This document shows, piece by piece, positions 25,291 to 37,675 of a stretch of 64,000 nucleotides of DNA. The stretch is from Fennellomyces sp. T-0311. Its lineage: Eukaryota > Mucoromycota > Mucoromycetes > Mucorales > Lichtheimiaceae. A model generated the notes under the pieces. That model was not told the origin of the DNA. It did no database searches and worked only from the letters and a program-made list of their open reading frames with translations. The position numbers were made by a program, and so were the translations under genes. Numbering within the stretch: position 1 is the first letter of the stretch; each line of letters opens with the position of its first letter. Location: contig JALLLT010000028.1 in the NCBI GenBank assembly GCA_025266875.1, positions 186,001 to 250,000 of the forward strand, written 5' to 3'.

Positions 25291-28278
25291 CTTTATATCA
25301 AAAAGCCTAATTATTTTCGGTCATACAGTCAGTTCAATCGATTCATCCATCCATCCATCCTTTCATCCATCATGGTTATCCATCGTTTTTTCACTCCCAT
25401 CCGCATCCATCGTTCACTACTTACGACACTAAGGTGCACAGAAAAAAAGGAAGGAATTCGGTACGGCGGCTGATGGTCTTCTTTTCACCACGCCTCCACC
25501 CGCAAAAGCAACGATATTCAAGGCCCGCCATATTTGCCGCCGCTCTGATTACCTGCTTTTTTTATTATTACTAGTATTCAAATCATCGCTTTCCGTTGCT
25601 CTCGTCCAAGGTATTGCATTTTAACTGTTGCTATGTCTAGTGTCACAAATATGCATCCTATCTGGTAACTGCAGGGAACCCGTGTGAAAAATTCAAACGC
25701 GTCATGTTTGGCCTCTAAACAAAAAACGCCCGTTCGTTGCACCAACAATGATTTTCGTGACAGCTTCATTCCTAAATCCAATTATTATGTTCCATGCCAA
25801 TAAAGAAGTGCTACATTTCTGTACATTCCATGAATCCTCTGATTGAATGGAGACATTCACGTCATGGTCCCAGCACAAATTATAAATGTTCCACTGATCT
25901 TGACAGAGTACGTAACTTTGTTACTTCACTTTTTTACCAAAATCACCATGTCACTGGAAAAGCCAGCAAAAGCAGAGCTTGCTGTTGTTTTTGACGGCTT
26001 CTTCTACCTTAATGGGTCACTGTATTCGTCGATGCTATCATGATAAATATATTTCTTGAAAAATAATCTGGCACCGTTCTTTATATATGCGCCTCGTCTC
26101 TTGCGGCGGGTTTTCGCAGTTTTGCAAAGAGAAAGATCTGACCATGTACAATAAATTCCATTGCCCCGTTGTAAGCACTGAAATTCTCCTAGTATATCAT
26201 CATAATGTTGATACGCATCTCGTACTTTCTTTAAAAAAGTAGTAGATATACTCACAAATCAATGATTACGATACCACGGATAGAAACGTATTGGCTATCG
26301 ACTTGAGTTATACTCATGTAGATAAAACCGCGTGAAAAAGCCGTATCATTGCCTGCGTATATAAGACCTAAGAAAGCAGGAGACTTAAAGATATTTTCAG
26401 GAACATCAGTACCTCTGATTTCTACGTACTATTACCTTTTTCCGCATTATCAGTGGAAAGCTGCTAGTACATGACTCTACGTAGGAAGTTGTTTGGAATT
26501 TAAGTCAAACGAGATCATGCATACAGATATTCGTTTCAGTTGAATAAAGGGGAAAGCGGTGCGTATAACTAAAGCTATAATCGTATTTGGTGACACGCCA
26601 TGTACACAATGTCTATCCATCGCTGGCCGTATACATTATCTAAACCCCCTTGATAGCACTAAATAAGATAAAAATCAGGGTCTATCGCACGAGCATCCCC
26701 GTACTTGGCAAAGGTTTTCCACGCAGGTGCTACTTTTGACTTTATACGCACAAGAAAATGCTTCAAAAGCAGCCCTTGGCGCGGGCACCTTTCTATTCCT
26801 TGGCTCCTGTCAATGACATAGCCGCGATGTGTTTCAGCAGGGAGTCGTTAAGACCATGGACAGGTTGCTCCCGAAATTATAGATGAACGGGTTATAATAG
26901 GAGCATAAAGCTACCGGAGCATCGAAGTATTTGCAGCTGTGCTTGACCATCACGAACCAAGGGACGCAAACCAAATGCATGGTAATAAGGACCGCAGAGG
27001 TCTTCATCGTCCTATCAGAATGAACCAGTGCCAAAAGCGTGCAAGCCACGGTTGATGTGCAAAAGGGAGTGTTTCTGCGATCGAATCGAATGATTTGAAA
27101 GAACTTCTCCTAATAGAACAAAGTATTACCATATTTTGATAAAATGTGTTGCGATGCTCCCTGGATGCACTTCAATATCATAACTTGACAAAGTTGATCT
27201 CGATTCAATCGGACCACTTTGGGCAACTGTAACGAACACCCCTAAACAGCAATTGGCACGATCCTGTCAACAATAAGGAAGGGCGCGTATAACAAGAATG
27301 GCACATCGATCGATGGGGGCTTTTTTTTGAAATGTCGTGGAAGACTTGTAGATCGACAGAGTAAAGAAACATCGTTTTTCATAAGTAGTTCTACTCACCC
27401 ACTTCGATAATCTCTTAACTCTTGTCACTTAACCTGATTTGAAGCGCGTAAGATTTTGAGTCTGCCATACGTAAACACTGAAGGCTTAATTCACACTTTC
27501 TTTTAACTCACATTATGATCATCTCTTATGAATCTTTTTCAGGTATGGTCAGAGTAAGCAAATAGCTGATGTATCATACCCCGCTCATTGGAAGCACGAC
27601 GCTAATATTTATTACTGCATCATCTTGCAGTATTACAAAACTCGGGCAACTTTGTACGAATATAGACAAGCTTTGGACAAAAACCCGGATGAGCAGGTGA
27701 ATGCGTACCATTCTTCCTTTGGATCGAAAAACATTATTAGGTACCCATGTCATTTTAACAAATGACGAATGTTCCCACATGAATCCTTATTTATCAGCAC
27801 GCATCATATACATCTTTAACTTGGAAATCGATTGATATTATCATTTATTATCCTGCAAATTAAGATCAAGGTTAAGACTTGCCATTTTCCGGAGAGAAGC
27901 ATGGTAATTCTTCACGTTTCCCAACAATTTCTCGGAAAGTGAGGTATAATATACCGTGAGCGTCGTACAAGACTACGCTTGTTTCGGTTAATTAGAACTT
28001 TCAAATTCACGGACGCATCGTGTTCGTGCAACCAGCAGCATAGTTGCCAATCATGTTAAGGACTGAAATCGCCTGATATTAGGTATACAGCACTCTCCGC
28101 ACTGTAAAATCTCACTTCCCAAAGCTCACAAATTCCATAGAGTTCGCAATAAATAGCATTTAATGTAAATACGGTTTGAATAACTGGGAATATTTGGTGT
28201 ATTGAAGGGAAAAGAGTACTAAATGTAGTAAGTTACATGGTGATGATTTGTTTATGCATGTACGTAAGATGCTGGAAT
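25291..28278. other. Gene-poor region, no supportable gene
   Basis: About 3 kb, AT-rich. Just upstream of the S0 gene is a short CATC(C/A) tandem repeat (about 25337-25385) and pyrimidine-rich promoter-like sequence. The remainder shows only short frames without motifs, splice partners or RNA-gene signatures. Confidence 0.6.
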
Positions 28279-28875
28279 TTAGAGGGCAAGGGCAGCAACA
28301 ACGGCGACAGCCGAAAGACCCAGAGCTGATATCTGAACGCGGCCAGCAGCACCCTCCTCGTTTTCCGCGGCTTCACCACTTGCCTCAGCAGAGGATTCAG
28401 GACCTTCGGCATCACCAGAAGCGCTAGCACCAGCACCTTCACTGGGACTAGCATTGTCTGAAGGAGCAGAAGTGGGAGCAGGAGAAGCGCCAGATTCATC
28501 AGCCGATTCAGAGGGTTGAGAAGCACCATCCGAGCCAGAAGGAGAGGCATCATCAGAAGCAGAAGGAGAGGCGCCGCCCGAAGCGCCACCGCCATTGGTG
28601 GCAGAAGGCTCTTGGCCAACACCGGGCCAACCTTGGACACACTGCTCATAACACGCGGTATCATTCTTGCACTCAGTAACGCAGTCATTGGTGCCAGTTA
28701 CTAATGAGAGAGAAAAAATTTTGAATATCAAGCTCGTCTATTGTCCAGTATTTGGATACATACCACAGGCAGAGATACACTGGGTATCGGCGGGATCACA
28801 GTTGCAGCGACCGCCACCCTGAGCGGAGACCATACCAAAAGCGAGAGTGGCAAGAATAGCGTACGAGAACTTCAT
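28279..28875 (-). CDS. GPI-anchored cysteine-rich secreted protein
   Basis: Two exons, complement of 28279-28700 and 28764-28875, give 177 aa. The signal peptide is MKFSYAILATLAFGMVSA. A compact domain with eight cysteines follows (RCNCDPADTQC, then C-x3-C-x5-C-x3-C across and after the intron). After it comes a long Ser/Ala/Glu/Gly/Pro-rich, probably O-glycosylated stalk. The end, ISALGLSAVAVVAALAL, is a typical GPI-attachment tail. Placement on the plasma membrane or cell wall is inferred from this build; the function is unknown. It is not a close copy of the CFEM-like protein at 1553-2282, but has the same plan and a TATA box at a similar distance. The low-complexity stalk may vary in length between strains. 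Confidence 0.85.
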
Positions 28876-28953
28876 GATTACAGATGTATAGTATGTACTG
28901 TAGTAGATATAGTAGTAAAGAGAACAGTAAAGATTTCACGCAAAGCATCCAGT

Positions 28954-28962
28954 CTTTATATA
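28954..28962 (-). promoter_or_regulatory. TATA box of the Cys-rich GPI-protein gene
   Basis: On the minus strand this reads TATATAAAG, about 80 bp before the ATG at 28875. The position and sequence are typical of a fungal TATA box. Confidence 0.55.
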
Positions 28963-29863
28963 CCTGTCAACCATCGGTGACGCTGACTTTGATTTCTTGC
29001 TGCTGGACCTGTGTAATCCGGTTTTACATTTGCGGTATCGCTGAAAAGTGTATAAATGGACTAGTAGAATTCTTTTGGATCGATTTGTTATATTGCGTGT
29101 TTTGGAAAAAAAATTATGTATCTACTATTATAAGATGTACTGGTCTCGTTAGAAAAAAAAAGACTTTGTTCGTGAGTTTCTGTCAAATTCATCAAACTGT
29201 AATATAACATAACGTTGCACCATTCCGATTAACACAATGAAGGGGGTCTAGGAACACAATGGGCGCTGGCTATTTTTAGGAGTTGAGTTGCCATATCTGT
29301 TTTTACAGAAAAAGATGGTGGATCGTCATCGTGGGTACACGAATGGTCGGAATAACGGCATCAGCATAGAAACGAAAGAAATTTTTCGTCTTCTTTTGTT
29401 GATCCTCGGAATTTCGGGTTGCCTTTGCATTTCACATGACGCTTTACAGTTTCAAATGGTCTATACGTCCGCGACCTGTGGCTCCCACAACGATGACAAC
29501 TCGGTATAATGATCGTGCCACCGTGGTGGTCACTCAATAAATATCATTGGCTGTGGGTTGACAACAGCTTCACCCTTCAAGGAAAATGGCCAAGATTTCT
29601 TTGCCTTTCTAAAAAAAAACTTTTACTCAAACACAGATTGCAAAAGATCCATTTTCTTGCATGAGTGAGTTTGTAAATATTGCCGCATAATGGAACAAAA
29701 GCACAAGAAGGCAATTATAGTGTTAGATCGGTCCATCATCGTTTACCGATCTGTTTCATCCGATGACGCGCTTCTTTTAGCGAGAAAAAGAAAGCAAAAA
29801 TTGGCCTCGTTCCCACACAAATGACGCACGAAAAGAGCTGAGAAAGGTCATTTTATTGGATCA
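28963..29863. other. Intergenic region left of the transposon
   Basis: About 0.9 kb with no supportable gene. Short frames near 29313-29509 have no motif. The right end is the insertion site of the Mutator-like element. Confidence 0.6.
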
Positions 29864-29871
29864 CTATTTTT
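29864..29871 (+). repeat. Left target-site duplication of the transposon
   Basis: CTATTTTT directly precedes the left inverted repeat and recurs directly after the right one at 33539-33546. Eight bases is at the short end of the usual Mutator range (8-11). Confidence 0.8.
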
Positions 29872-30140
29872 GGGAACGGCTAAATGCACCCTCCCTCTGG
29901 GCACCCCCCCTCTATCACTTGTGACGTAGACAATCAATTTTCAGTTTGAAGTGCACCCCCCCCCTTCACTCTCGACATCATCAACAGAGATTTGACATTC
30001 ATTGCAAATCAGCCCTTGCAAATTCACTGAAAAAAAGTACTCGTGTTATTGATGCCGATTAAATAAATAACAAGCATATACAGCATGCTGCTTAATCAGA
30101 GCTCACTTTACTAACTCGTGTAACAAGTTGTAACATAACC
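29872..30140 (+). repeat. Left terminal inverted repeat, 269 bp
   Basis: It begins GGGAACGGCTAAATGCACC and contains two C-runs (7 and 9 C). Its reverse complement is found at 33270-33538 with no difference seen, including the lengths of the homopolymer runs. These runs usually change quickly, so the copy is young. Confidence 0.95.
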
Positions 30141-30153
30141 TTCTTCGGACATA

Positions 30154-33100
30154 TTGTTTTCACACTCTCTTCTCCATCTCGAGATTTATTTCAACTTTTC
30201 ATCAAGGTCGGCCGAATCATCAAACAGCGCTTCCATTAATATTGGCGATCACTTCGCTACCATGGAGAATGCTCGTATTGCGATCCGAGAATATGCAAAA
30301 GCCAACAAGTTTTCCGCATCTACGAGGAAAAGTGAGATGATAGGCTTGTCATGATATGCAGACACTCGGGTCTTCCACGCCATACATCTTCGAGTATTCA
30401 GGTGGATAAAACCGACAACTCGAAAAATAGTGCACCAGGAGCAGCAAGAAAGCGAGATTCGCAACGCATTGATTGCCCATTTCGAGTTACGGTACGAATC
30501 CAATCTGGAGGTGAATGGAAGATCGTGAACATCAACAACGAGCACAACCACCGTGTAGCCTTGGATGAATTCTCGTATCCGATGAACCAGACGCCTAAAT
30601 CATGAAAACCGCCAGCATGCTTTGACTCTTATTGAGGCACATGCATCAAATGCAGTTATTAGTGATTCGTTGCGTCAACGTGGTGCAGGATCGACTCCAA
30701 AAGATATCTCTAACTTGCGACAAATTGTTTTCAACAACGATCCGGATCACCAGATGTTCAATCTTATCAATGATCTTGAAGGAAACAACTATGAACATCG
30801 ATTTATCGCGCACCATGATATGAACGGAGAGTCCACTCTGCATTCGATCTTTTTTGCTCACAAGGACGCAATTACAATGGCGCGACAACTTTCGGATATT
30901 GTTTGTATTGACGCAACTTACAGACAAACAAACATAAGCTGCCATTTATCAATGTTACGGGCACTTCAAATGTCGGTAAACATAAATTGAAGACCTTTTT
31001 CATCGCTGGAGGTTGGATATTACGAGAAGACAACGACACGTATAAGTGGTTTGTTCAGTGCCTTGAATCTGTCGTCTGGCCAGCAGCAAAAAACATCCAA
31101 CCACCAAAAGTGTTCGTTACAGACAGTGAAACTGCAGTAATGAACGCTTTAGATACGATCTTCCCCACCTCTCACAAGATTCTGTGCCAGATTCACTTAC
31201 GCCGAAACTTCGAAGTCAACCTACGAAAGCTCTTCGATGCAGAAACCGATTTCGACACTTGCATGCATGGAATCAATAAGATGATGATCACAAAGATGAC
31301 AGATGAAAACACTGGGCTTACAGTGATCGCCAATGATCAAACATATGCTGAAGGTGTCCAACTCTTTGAGCAAGCCTTGAAAAAATGTCGCCTCCCTCAA
31401 AAGGCCACATCCTATTTGGAGAAGTAGTGCTTAAAAAGAGTACCTATGGATACTGGTTAAAATTAAAACTTTTAATGTAATGTGTAGGAAACTCAAGATG
31501 AAGGAACGGTGGGTTGGAAAATATATTGCAAGACTCCCTCATCTGGGCAACACCACCACGAATTGTGTCGAAGGTGCACACGCAGAGCTGAAAAAGAATC
31601 TAAAGGCGTCTAATAGTTTCTATCTCGCTTTCAGCACACTTAATCAGTTCTATAACATTAAGGTACCTTCCAGCTAAAATTGTGTAATTAGGTTTTCACA
31701 ATACCATGTAAATGAGGGTACATATACTAACATTACAGTTAACACTTCCTTTTGTGGCCATTAGAATGATCTACTTCGCAAACAGATCGACAGCGAAACA
31801 TTCGGATTTGATTCACATATTGCCGAGAAAGATGCACAGCGGCTTAAAGCTCTTCGTGGCAATATTTCCCGTTTTGCGTTTGATAAAATCATACAGGAAA
31901 TCGCACGAGTAAACACGATGCAGACCATACACTGTCAGTGTGCTATCAAGCATCAATTCGATATACCTTGTTGCCACATGCTTCCGCCTTCTGGTGAAAT
32001 CCCGTTAACAGCAATTCCGCGACGTTGGCACTTTTTCCCATCTGAAACATGTAAGAAGAAAGTATCACTCCCGTTTGGAAGTAATATTACTGATGTTACC
32101 TTTTCATTGAAGTTGATCCACACATGAAAACATGTTCAGATGATGGCACGGTTAACACTGATGATGGCTCTATCCTTGCAACCGCGGCAGATTATATACC
32201 TGAAACAGTTCACGATCAGATTGCTACTGAACTGTATCGCATAGAGCAGCTTCAGTATATTTATACAGATCAGCAACAGCAACAGACACTCCTGACGAAA
32301 CTTCAAGCGATTACAAGCGATTCCTTCGTCGACTTAAAAGCGTTAAAGCCTCCTAAAGGGAAGGTGATAACAAAAGGTCGTAGCACCAAGCGTGATATGA
32401 TACTTGCCGAGATTCTCGATAAAGAATCTACGAAAAAAGCAAGAACCTTGTTTGGCAAGGAAGCTCTTAATCTCTGGTATGAACGCTTATAAGTATTTAG
32501 CACAATATGATACCTATTTCTCTTCTTTCTCTTAGATTATAACTACTTATGCATTTTATCTAGGAAAGGTAACAGCTCGTCAACCCTGCGTAATGGAGAG
32601 TCAGTTTCTACACCGGTACCATCTTCAAAGCCAGCCGTCGAAAGCACACTTGCAAAGTATCGCCATATTCTGGATCCTATTGCACCACACAATGCAATCA
32701 TTAGTATCAACAATGTGGAAGATGATGGTAATTGTGGCTATCGCGCTATCGCCATGGTGGTGAAGCATGATGAGAATAAGTGGAGGGAAGTGAAGGAAGA
32801 GATGCTAGTGCATCTTAACTCTCGCCTACCGCTGTATTTAGTTCTTTTTGGTGAAAACGATCTTAAACGAGCCTCTGATCGTCTGAACAACCGTGACTCA
32901 CCAACGACACCTCGAAACTGGTTCTGTATACCTGAAGATTCAGTTATTGCTGCAAACACGTATAATGTAGCACTGGCATTTTATGCTAATGAAGGCTCGT
33001 CTCTTTATGTACCAATGTTTCACTTACCTGCACCACACCCTGGAGTTATACAGCTGTACGGCGCCCATTATTATCATATTGAATACAACACACGTGCGAA

Positions 33101-33191
33101 AATCACTTGGCCGCGCTTATATCCAGGGCACTCCTCTATCTGCCGACGACATCAACTTCAAGATTACTCACTTGCTTTTCCTCATTTATAA
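30154..33191 (+). pseudogene. MULE transposase fused to OTU protease domain, frame-broken
   Basis: The order of parts is: FAR1-like zinc DNA-binding region (30154-30610; HNH ligand pair near 30545), DDE transposase core, SWIM motif (CQC...CCH, about 31938-31981), and OTU domain (DDGNCGYRAI near 32719, His in GAHYYHIEY near 33067). Core acidic residues are visible in CIDATY, FVTDSETA and NCVEGAH. From about 30925 to the stop the gene reads cleanly with four introns: 31424-31487, 31663-31764, 32081-32112 and 32477-32563. Upstream, single-site frame shifts are needed near 30334-30341, 30580-30592 and 30919-30925 to follow the conserved protein. No in-frame stop is needed otherwise: the TAG at 31425 falls inside an intron. 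Transposase plus OTU in one polypeptide is known from some MULEs; the role of OTU there is not established. Confidence 0.85.
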
Positions 33192-33269
33192 TTTCTTATA
33201 TCTTTATATATCCAATATAATATGATCGGTTTGCTCGTAATTGTTCATGGCAATCTCAAGTTCGGTAAA

Positions 33270-33538
33270 GGTTATGTTACAACTTGTTACACGAGTTAGT
33301 AAAGTGAGCTCTGATTAAGCAGCATGCTGTATATGCTTGTTATTTATTTAATCGGCATCAATAACACGAGTACTTTTTTTCAGTGAATTTGCAAGGGCTG
33401 ATTTGCAATGAATGTCAAATCTCTGTTGATGATGTCGAGAGTGAAGGGGGGGGGTGCACTTCAAACTGAAAATTGATTGTCTACGTCACAAGTGATAGAG
33501 GGGGGGTGCCCAGAGGGAGGGTGCATTTAGCCGTTCCC
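33270..33538 (-). repeat. Right terminal inverted repeat, 269 bp
   Basis: Reverse complement of 29872-30140. It ends ...TTTAGCCGTTCCC at 33538, followed by the right copy of the 8-bp target duplication. Confidence 0.95.
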
Positions 33539-33546
33539 CTATTTTT
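33539..33546 (+). repeat. Right target-site duplication of the transposon
   Basis: CTATTTTT, identical to 29864-29871. Confidence 0.8.
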
Positions 33547-34740
33547 CCTTGACTTGGAGAAATGCCGCTGAAATCTGTAATGGAACCACCCCAGCGCTCT
33601 TTCGCACCGAATGCCAAGAAAACTGTACTATTCTCTCGTATGTTAGTTACCTCTTGCAGGATACGCGCCTGTCAATGAGTTGGATGCGCAACAGTTGAAA
33701 AAAGTTAAACAGTTGTATAACCCATTGTCGTTGTTGAGAATTAGAACGCATATCATGTATACCATACTTTGAATGTCCCAGATGATAATGATTCGCGGGC
33801 CTCGGTATTCGATATGTACGAATAGTTTTCAAAGACTGAATTTACTTGTATGGAATAGGATATGCGTATATAAAAGCTCAAAGGGAGTTGAGTAACACCA
33901 ACCCGAGAAGGCGCCCTTAGTAGCATTGCACATTTGCCCTGCGTATGTAGGTCATTCAAGAATTACATCATCTACGTATGTATATGTTAATATATAGAGA
34001 TTTTACAACACATGTACTACCTCGAAGCGTAGTCCATGTAGAACAGGAGTAAACCCCGTTACGAAAATGTCATCAGTGTGGCTACTACGAATAAGTAACT
34101 ATGTAACTAAATATAAGCATAATGCATATTAACAACGGATAACACATTGCTTTCAGCGGCATGTCAGCCATCGTGCATATACCATTATTAACTACAGAAA
34201 GGATGCCAGTTTTGGAAATTCAAGGGTGCGCATCCACATTGCTTCATCATGTAGATGAAAAAAAAGATGTACCCTCTTCTTTTGGATCCGTATTTCGTGC
34301 TCGAAATTGTTCTTTCTCCTGTAAACAAGCTATGGTTCCAGAATAACATAGCCAACCTTAACTTGAAAGGAGTACTATAGACGATCGATTCTCTCCTTTT
34401 CATTATACCAGGATGCTACACTTTTTACAGGCGCTCCCTTGACTACTTAGGGCCCAGATGTGTCTCAACCTATTTTTAATGTGACAGAAGAAGCTTAATT
34501 ATTATTGGTCTCGTCGTCGCTTGGATTGTACCTTAGTTGCGATGCATAGATATCCCTAGTCTAGTTTATATATTGTACAGGGATCCATAGGATACCTATA
34601 GGAGGATCTCACTTGTTCAAACCCATGCTATCTATTAAGGTATAAAACACAAAAGCAGCATAGCGTTGTCGTACTATATGAATTCCGAGTAGACTATTTT
34701 TGGAAATGGAAGACTTATAAAAAAAAGCGAGTGATGCGTA

Positions 34741-35210
34741 TCACTTTGGTACCACCTCAAATCTGTGCTAGCACGATCTAGCACATGAAATGCCACGAGA
34801 AACAAAAGCATGGTCTGTTTCTTAGATCATGTATCACATCGACTTCGTTCATGTTTACTGTAATACACATTTATTTGTCATACAATACCAGCACAAGTAG
34901 CCGTCAACAATGGAAGTATACTGGAGCTAATAGAAAAACAGGGCTCACTCACTTAAAAATCATTCATACTACTTGTTTTTACCAATCAAAAAGCACCACA
35001 GTCAAGCTCATTACTAATTGTGAAGGGGATGTCATTGGAAAGAACATTATAGAAGTTTTCAGTATCTGAAACCCCTGAAAGAGAACGTGGTGCGTCCGCA
35101 GTACGTATATACAGAGGGATTTTAAAAGAAATGCTCACAAAGGTGTTTATGCATATTGCTATTTTCCCGAGGTTGTCCAAAAAGATAAGAGGAGAATGGG
35201 GGTAACAAGA
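34741..35210 (+). repeat. Diverged dispersed repeat, copy A
   Basis: Best conserved over its first 150 bp. It shares with copy B (37196-37675) the blocks GGCACATGAAAT/AGCACATGAAAT, GAGAAA(C/T)AAAA-CATGGT-TG, TTCGTTC and CACATTT(A/G)T in the same order. It ends with a matching GAGGAGAATGGG/GGAGAGAATGGG block about 430 bp downstream in both. Similarity in between is weak. No coding role is evident. Confidence 0.55.
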
Positions 35211-37195
35211 AACCTATTATTTCCGTAAATGACTGTAGCAAGGTGCTTGTGCCATATGTGTTGCGGAATCATCTGACAGGTTCACAATCTCCTTTTCATC
35301 AGCATGAACGCTTTCAACTTTTGCATACATAGCATTTGCTATATCCATCCCTGTATTTGTCAAATAACCAGATATTGCATTAGTGACAGATTAGTACCTT
35401 CATGGCAATACAGACAAATGCCCATCAAAACTTTAGGATAGTTTCTACGTAATTTAAAACTCGGTAGTAATAACATTGGATAGAGTATATCAGCCTGTTG
35501 ATATAATTAAGAAAAGGAGAAGACATTTTATACAATATTCGCTACCCTGATAATCCATACCATACTATTGGCTGGTAGTGATCTCGCTTATCTGTCAATA
35601 GCGTCCAGCAGGCTACATATGCCTAAAATATTAAAATAAAACAACACCGACTCAGGATTCAAATCATATATACGTGCATTTCCAATCTTCACTATCAATG
35701 ACAAGAAAGTTGGCACCTGAAATCATCACTAATAATTCGGAGCAATACACGTTTACGTAACGATTCACTACTTTTTTACAGGGTCAAGTAGCAAAGGCAG
35801 TAGGTGTAATGCTATCTATGGCGCAAGACCGACATATGCGTACTAAGAGCGGATAGTTTAGGGCTCGTCAAATCCTTGGCTTGAAAGAGTATCCCTGATC
35901 AGAAGGTTAGCACTGCTCTTTACTATCCTGTACAATATACATATGTACAACTATTTCTCTTTCCTCCAAGAGAAAGCGAGAACATAGCTAGTAAAAGCAA
36001 AGTACTGGCTTAAAATTACGCAGCAATTAGGATAGTATAATGCTCCCGATAATGAACGTACCAAACAGGCTTTGCAAAAAGGCTCCACAGATAAGAGCTA
36101 GATATGCCCGTTAGCTGTATCTCGATTGCTAGTTGTATTAGCTCGTATACCATTGATAAATTATCCTATACATTTTATAAATGAATTAGGATATGGAATG
36201 ATGTTCTTTTTTCGTATAAATAGTATTCGAGATAAGCGATGGTAAGATCGACTATGTACTTAATTGCATATACTAATGCTTTGAAGCAGCTCTGACTCTT
36301 TCGAAAGTCGATGGCACTGTTCCTCCGGAGCTTGAAGTAGTTACTAGAGCTTCCAGGGAGTACCCGTTTCTATAGTATTGACAGGGGACGGAGACACTCC
36401 TACCCAGCATTACATATACAGTACTAGAAGCAGATATCCTAATGGCGAAATGTGCATTAAAAAAAGGAAATATATTTAGCTGAAAAGTACCTAGCGTCGA
36501 CTTTACTGCAATAACCAACAGTTACTTGAATGAAATTATGGTGTATTATTATTCGCATCACCAAACAACATACTAATCGTTGATATTTCAAATTCAACGT
36601 CATGTTAGTGTACAACGGGCGTATATGATCCCGTGATCGACCACAAAAGGACACCATTATACTATTTCAATGTTCTATAACCTTCTTCAGTGACAGAACA
36701 GAGAATGAACGTATATTTCACGCCCAAATGTGATCTCTTGCCCAAAAGTTTTGATATTAGAGGTAATCTCCAGTTCGTGGATAATGTTGACCTCTTGGTT
36801 TGAAAGTGCTGTCCATGATCTTGGTTCTCCTCTTTCATAATACCAGGACAGACTGCTGCATTCTGCATGTGCTGCCATGTCTTCACAGGGCCAACTGTTT
36901 TTCAATCTCAAGCTTCATTACATAGTAGGCTGACCGGATTTATACACGGGTTTGGAAGGAATGGTCCTAGATCAATGCACATCCTCTTTCAATGATGCAT
37001 ATCACAAATATAGGAGTGTGCCACTCATCATCATCTCAAAACGCATGTTTGTCGACAAACTATATACCACATTCCAGGACAAAGTAAAACTTCACGTACC
37101 CCTACACGCTATTATGTGGAACTTTTGAAAGCCACATATAGGCTGATATTGTTCTTTGAGAATATTAAGCTTATCAAAGTAAGAAGGTTTCGCGT

Positions 37196-37675
37196 CCCAT
37201 TTCAGTTCCACCTAAACCTACGCTACCACGATATGGCACATGAAATACTAGGAGAAATAAAAACATGGTTTGCTTCTTAGACCTCGTAATATCTTAGTTT
37301 CGTTCGTGGTTACCGTGATGCACATTTGTTTATAGTACGATATATGATCGTCGGTCTCCTCAAAATAACAGAAATCCGGTCTTCTAAGGAGGCGGTATAA
37401 AACTTGCTTGGATCTGCCTATGGTCAACCTTTAACGTAGAATCTGCTGTATATCGGATTTAATACTACATAATCAAGGGCCTCGCCGCTTTAGCAAGGAG
37501 AAGCTCTTGCAAGAAACGTTGCCAAAAGCAAAATCGTCCCTGAAGAACGTGTTTGATTAATACATGCACACTGATCCTTAACGAGAGAGCATAAGCAACA
37601 GTTGGTGCATATAAACTTTTTTCCTCAAGGTGAATCAAAATTTGATGAGGAGAGAATGGGAGTAGCAGAAATATG
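37196..37675 (+). repeat. Diverged dispersed repeat, copy B
   Basis: Direct-orientation partner of the copy at 34741-35210, same block order, about 2.45 kb away. Divergence is high, so this is an old duplication or two members of an old repeat family. Confidence 0.55.

Larger units (their letters stand above)
29872..33538 (+). mobile_element. Mutator-like DNA transposon (MULE) with OTU domain, 3,667 bp
   Basis: The element is bounded by 269-bp terminal inverted repeats (29872-30140 and 33270-33538) and flanked by an 8-bp direct repeat. Inside is one gene region on the plus strand encoding a FAR1-like DNA-binding segment, a MULE transposase core, a SWIM zinc motif and an OTU-type cysteine protease domain. 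Long inverted repeats, the transposase family and the short target duplication all agree with the Mutator superfamily. I compared the two repeats by eye along their full length, including the poly-G tracts, and found no difference, which suggests recent movement. The transposase reading frame, however, has at least three breaks in its first third. Confidence 0.93.

Noticed and set aside
26834..27049. Minus-strand frame with an NPFIY end resembling receptor helix 7
   Set aside because: 71 codons only, no upstream helices or splice partners on the same strand; probably chance in AT-rich sequence.
31425..31427. TAG stop after the transposase core
   Set aside because: It first looked like a nonsense mutation, but it lies at the start of a GTAGTG-TGTAG intron (31424-31487). 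Splicing joins the conserved EK to the KLKMKERWVGKY segment in frame.
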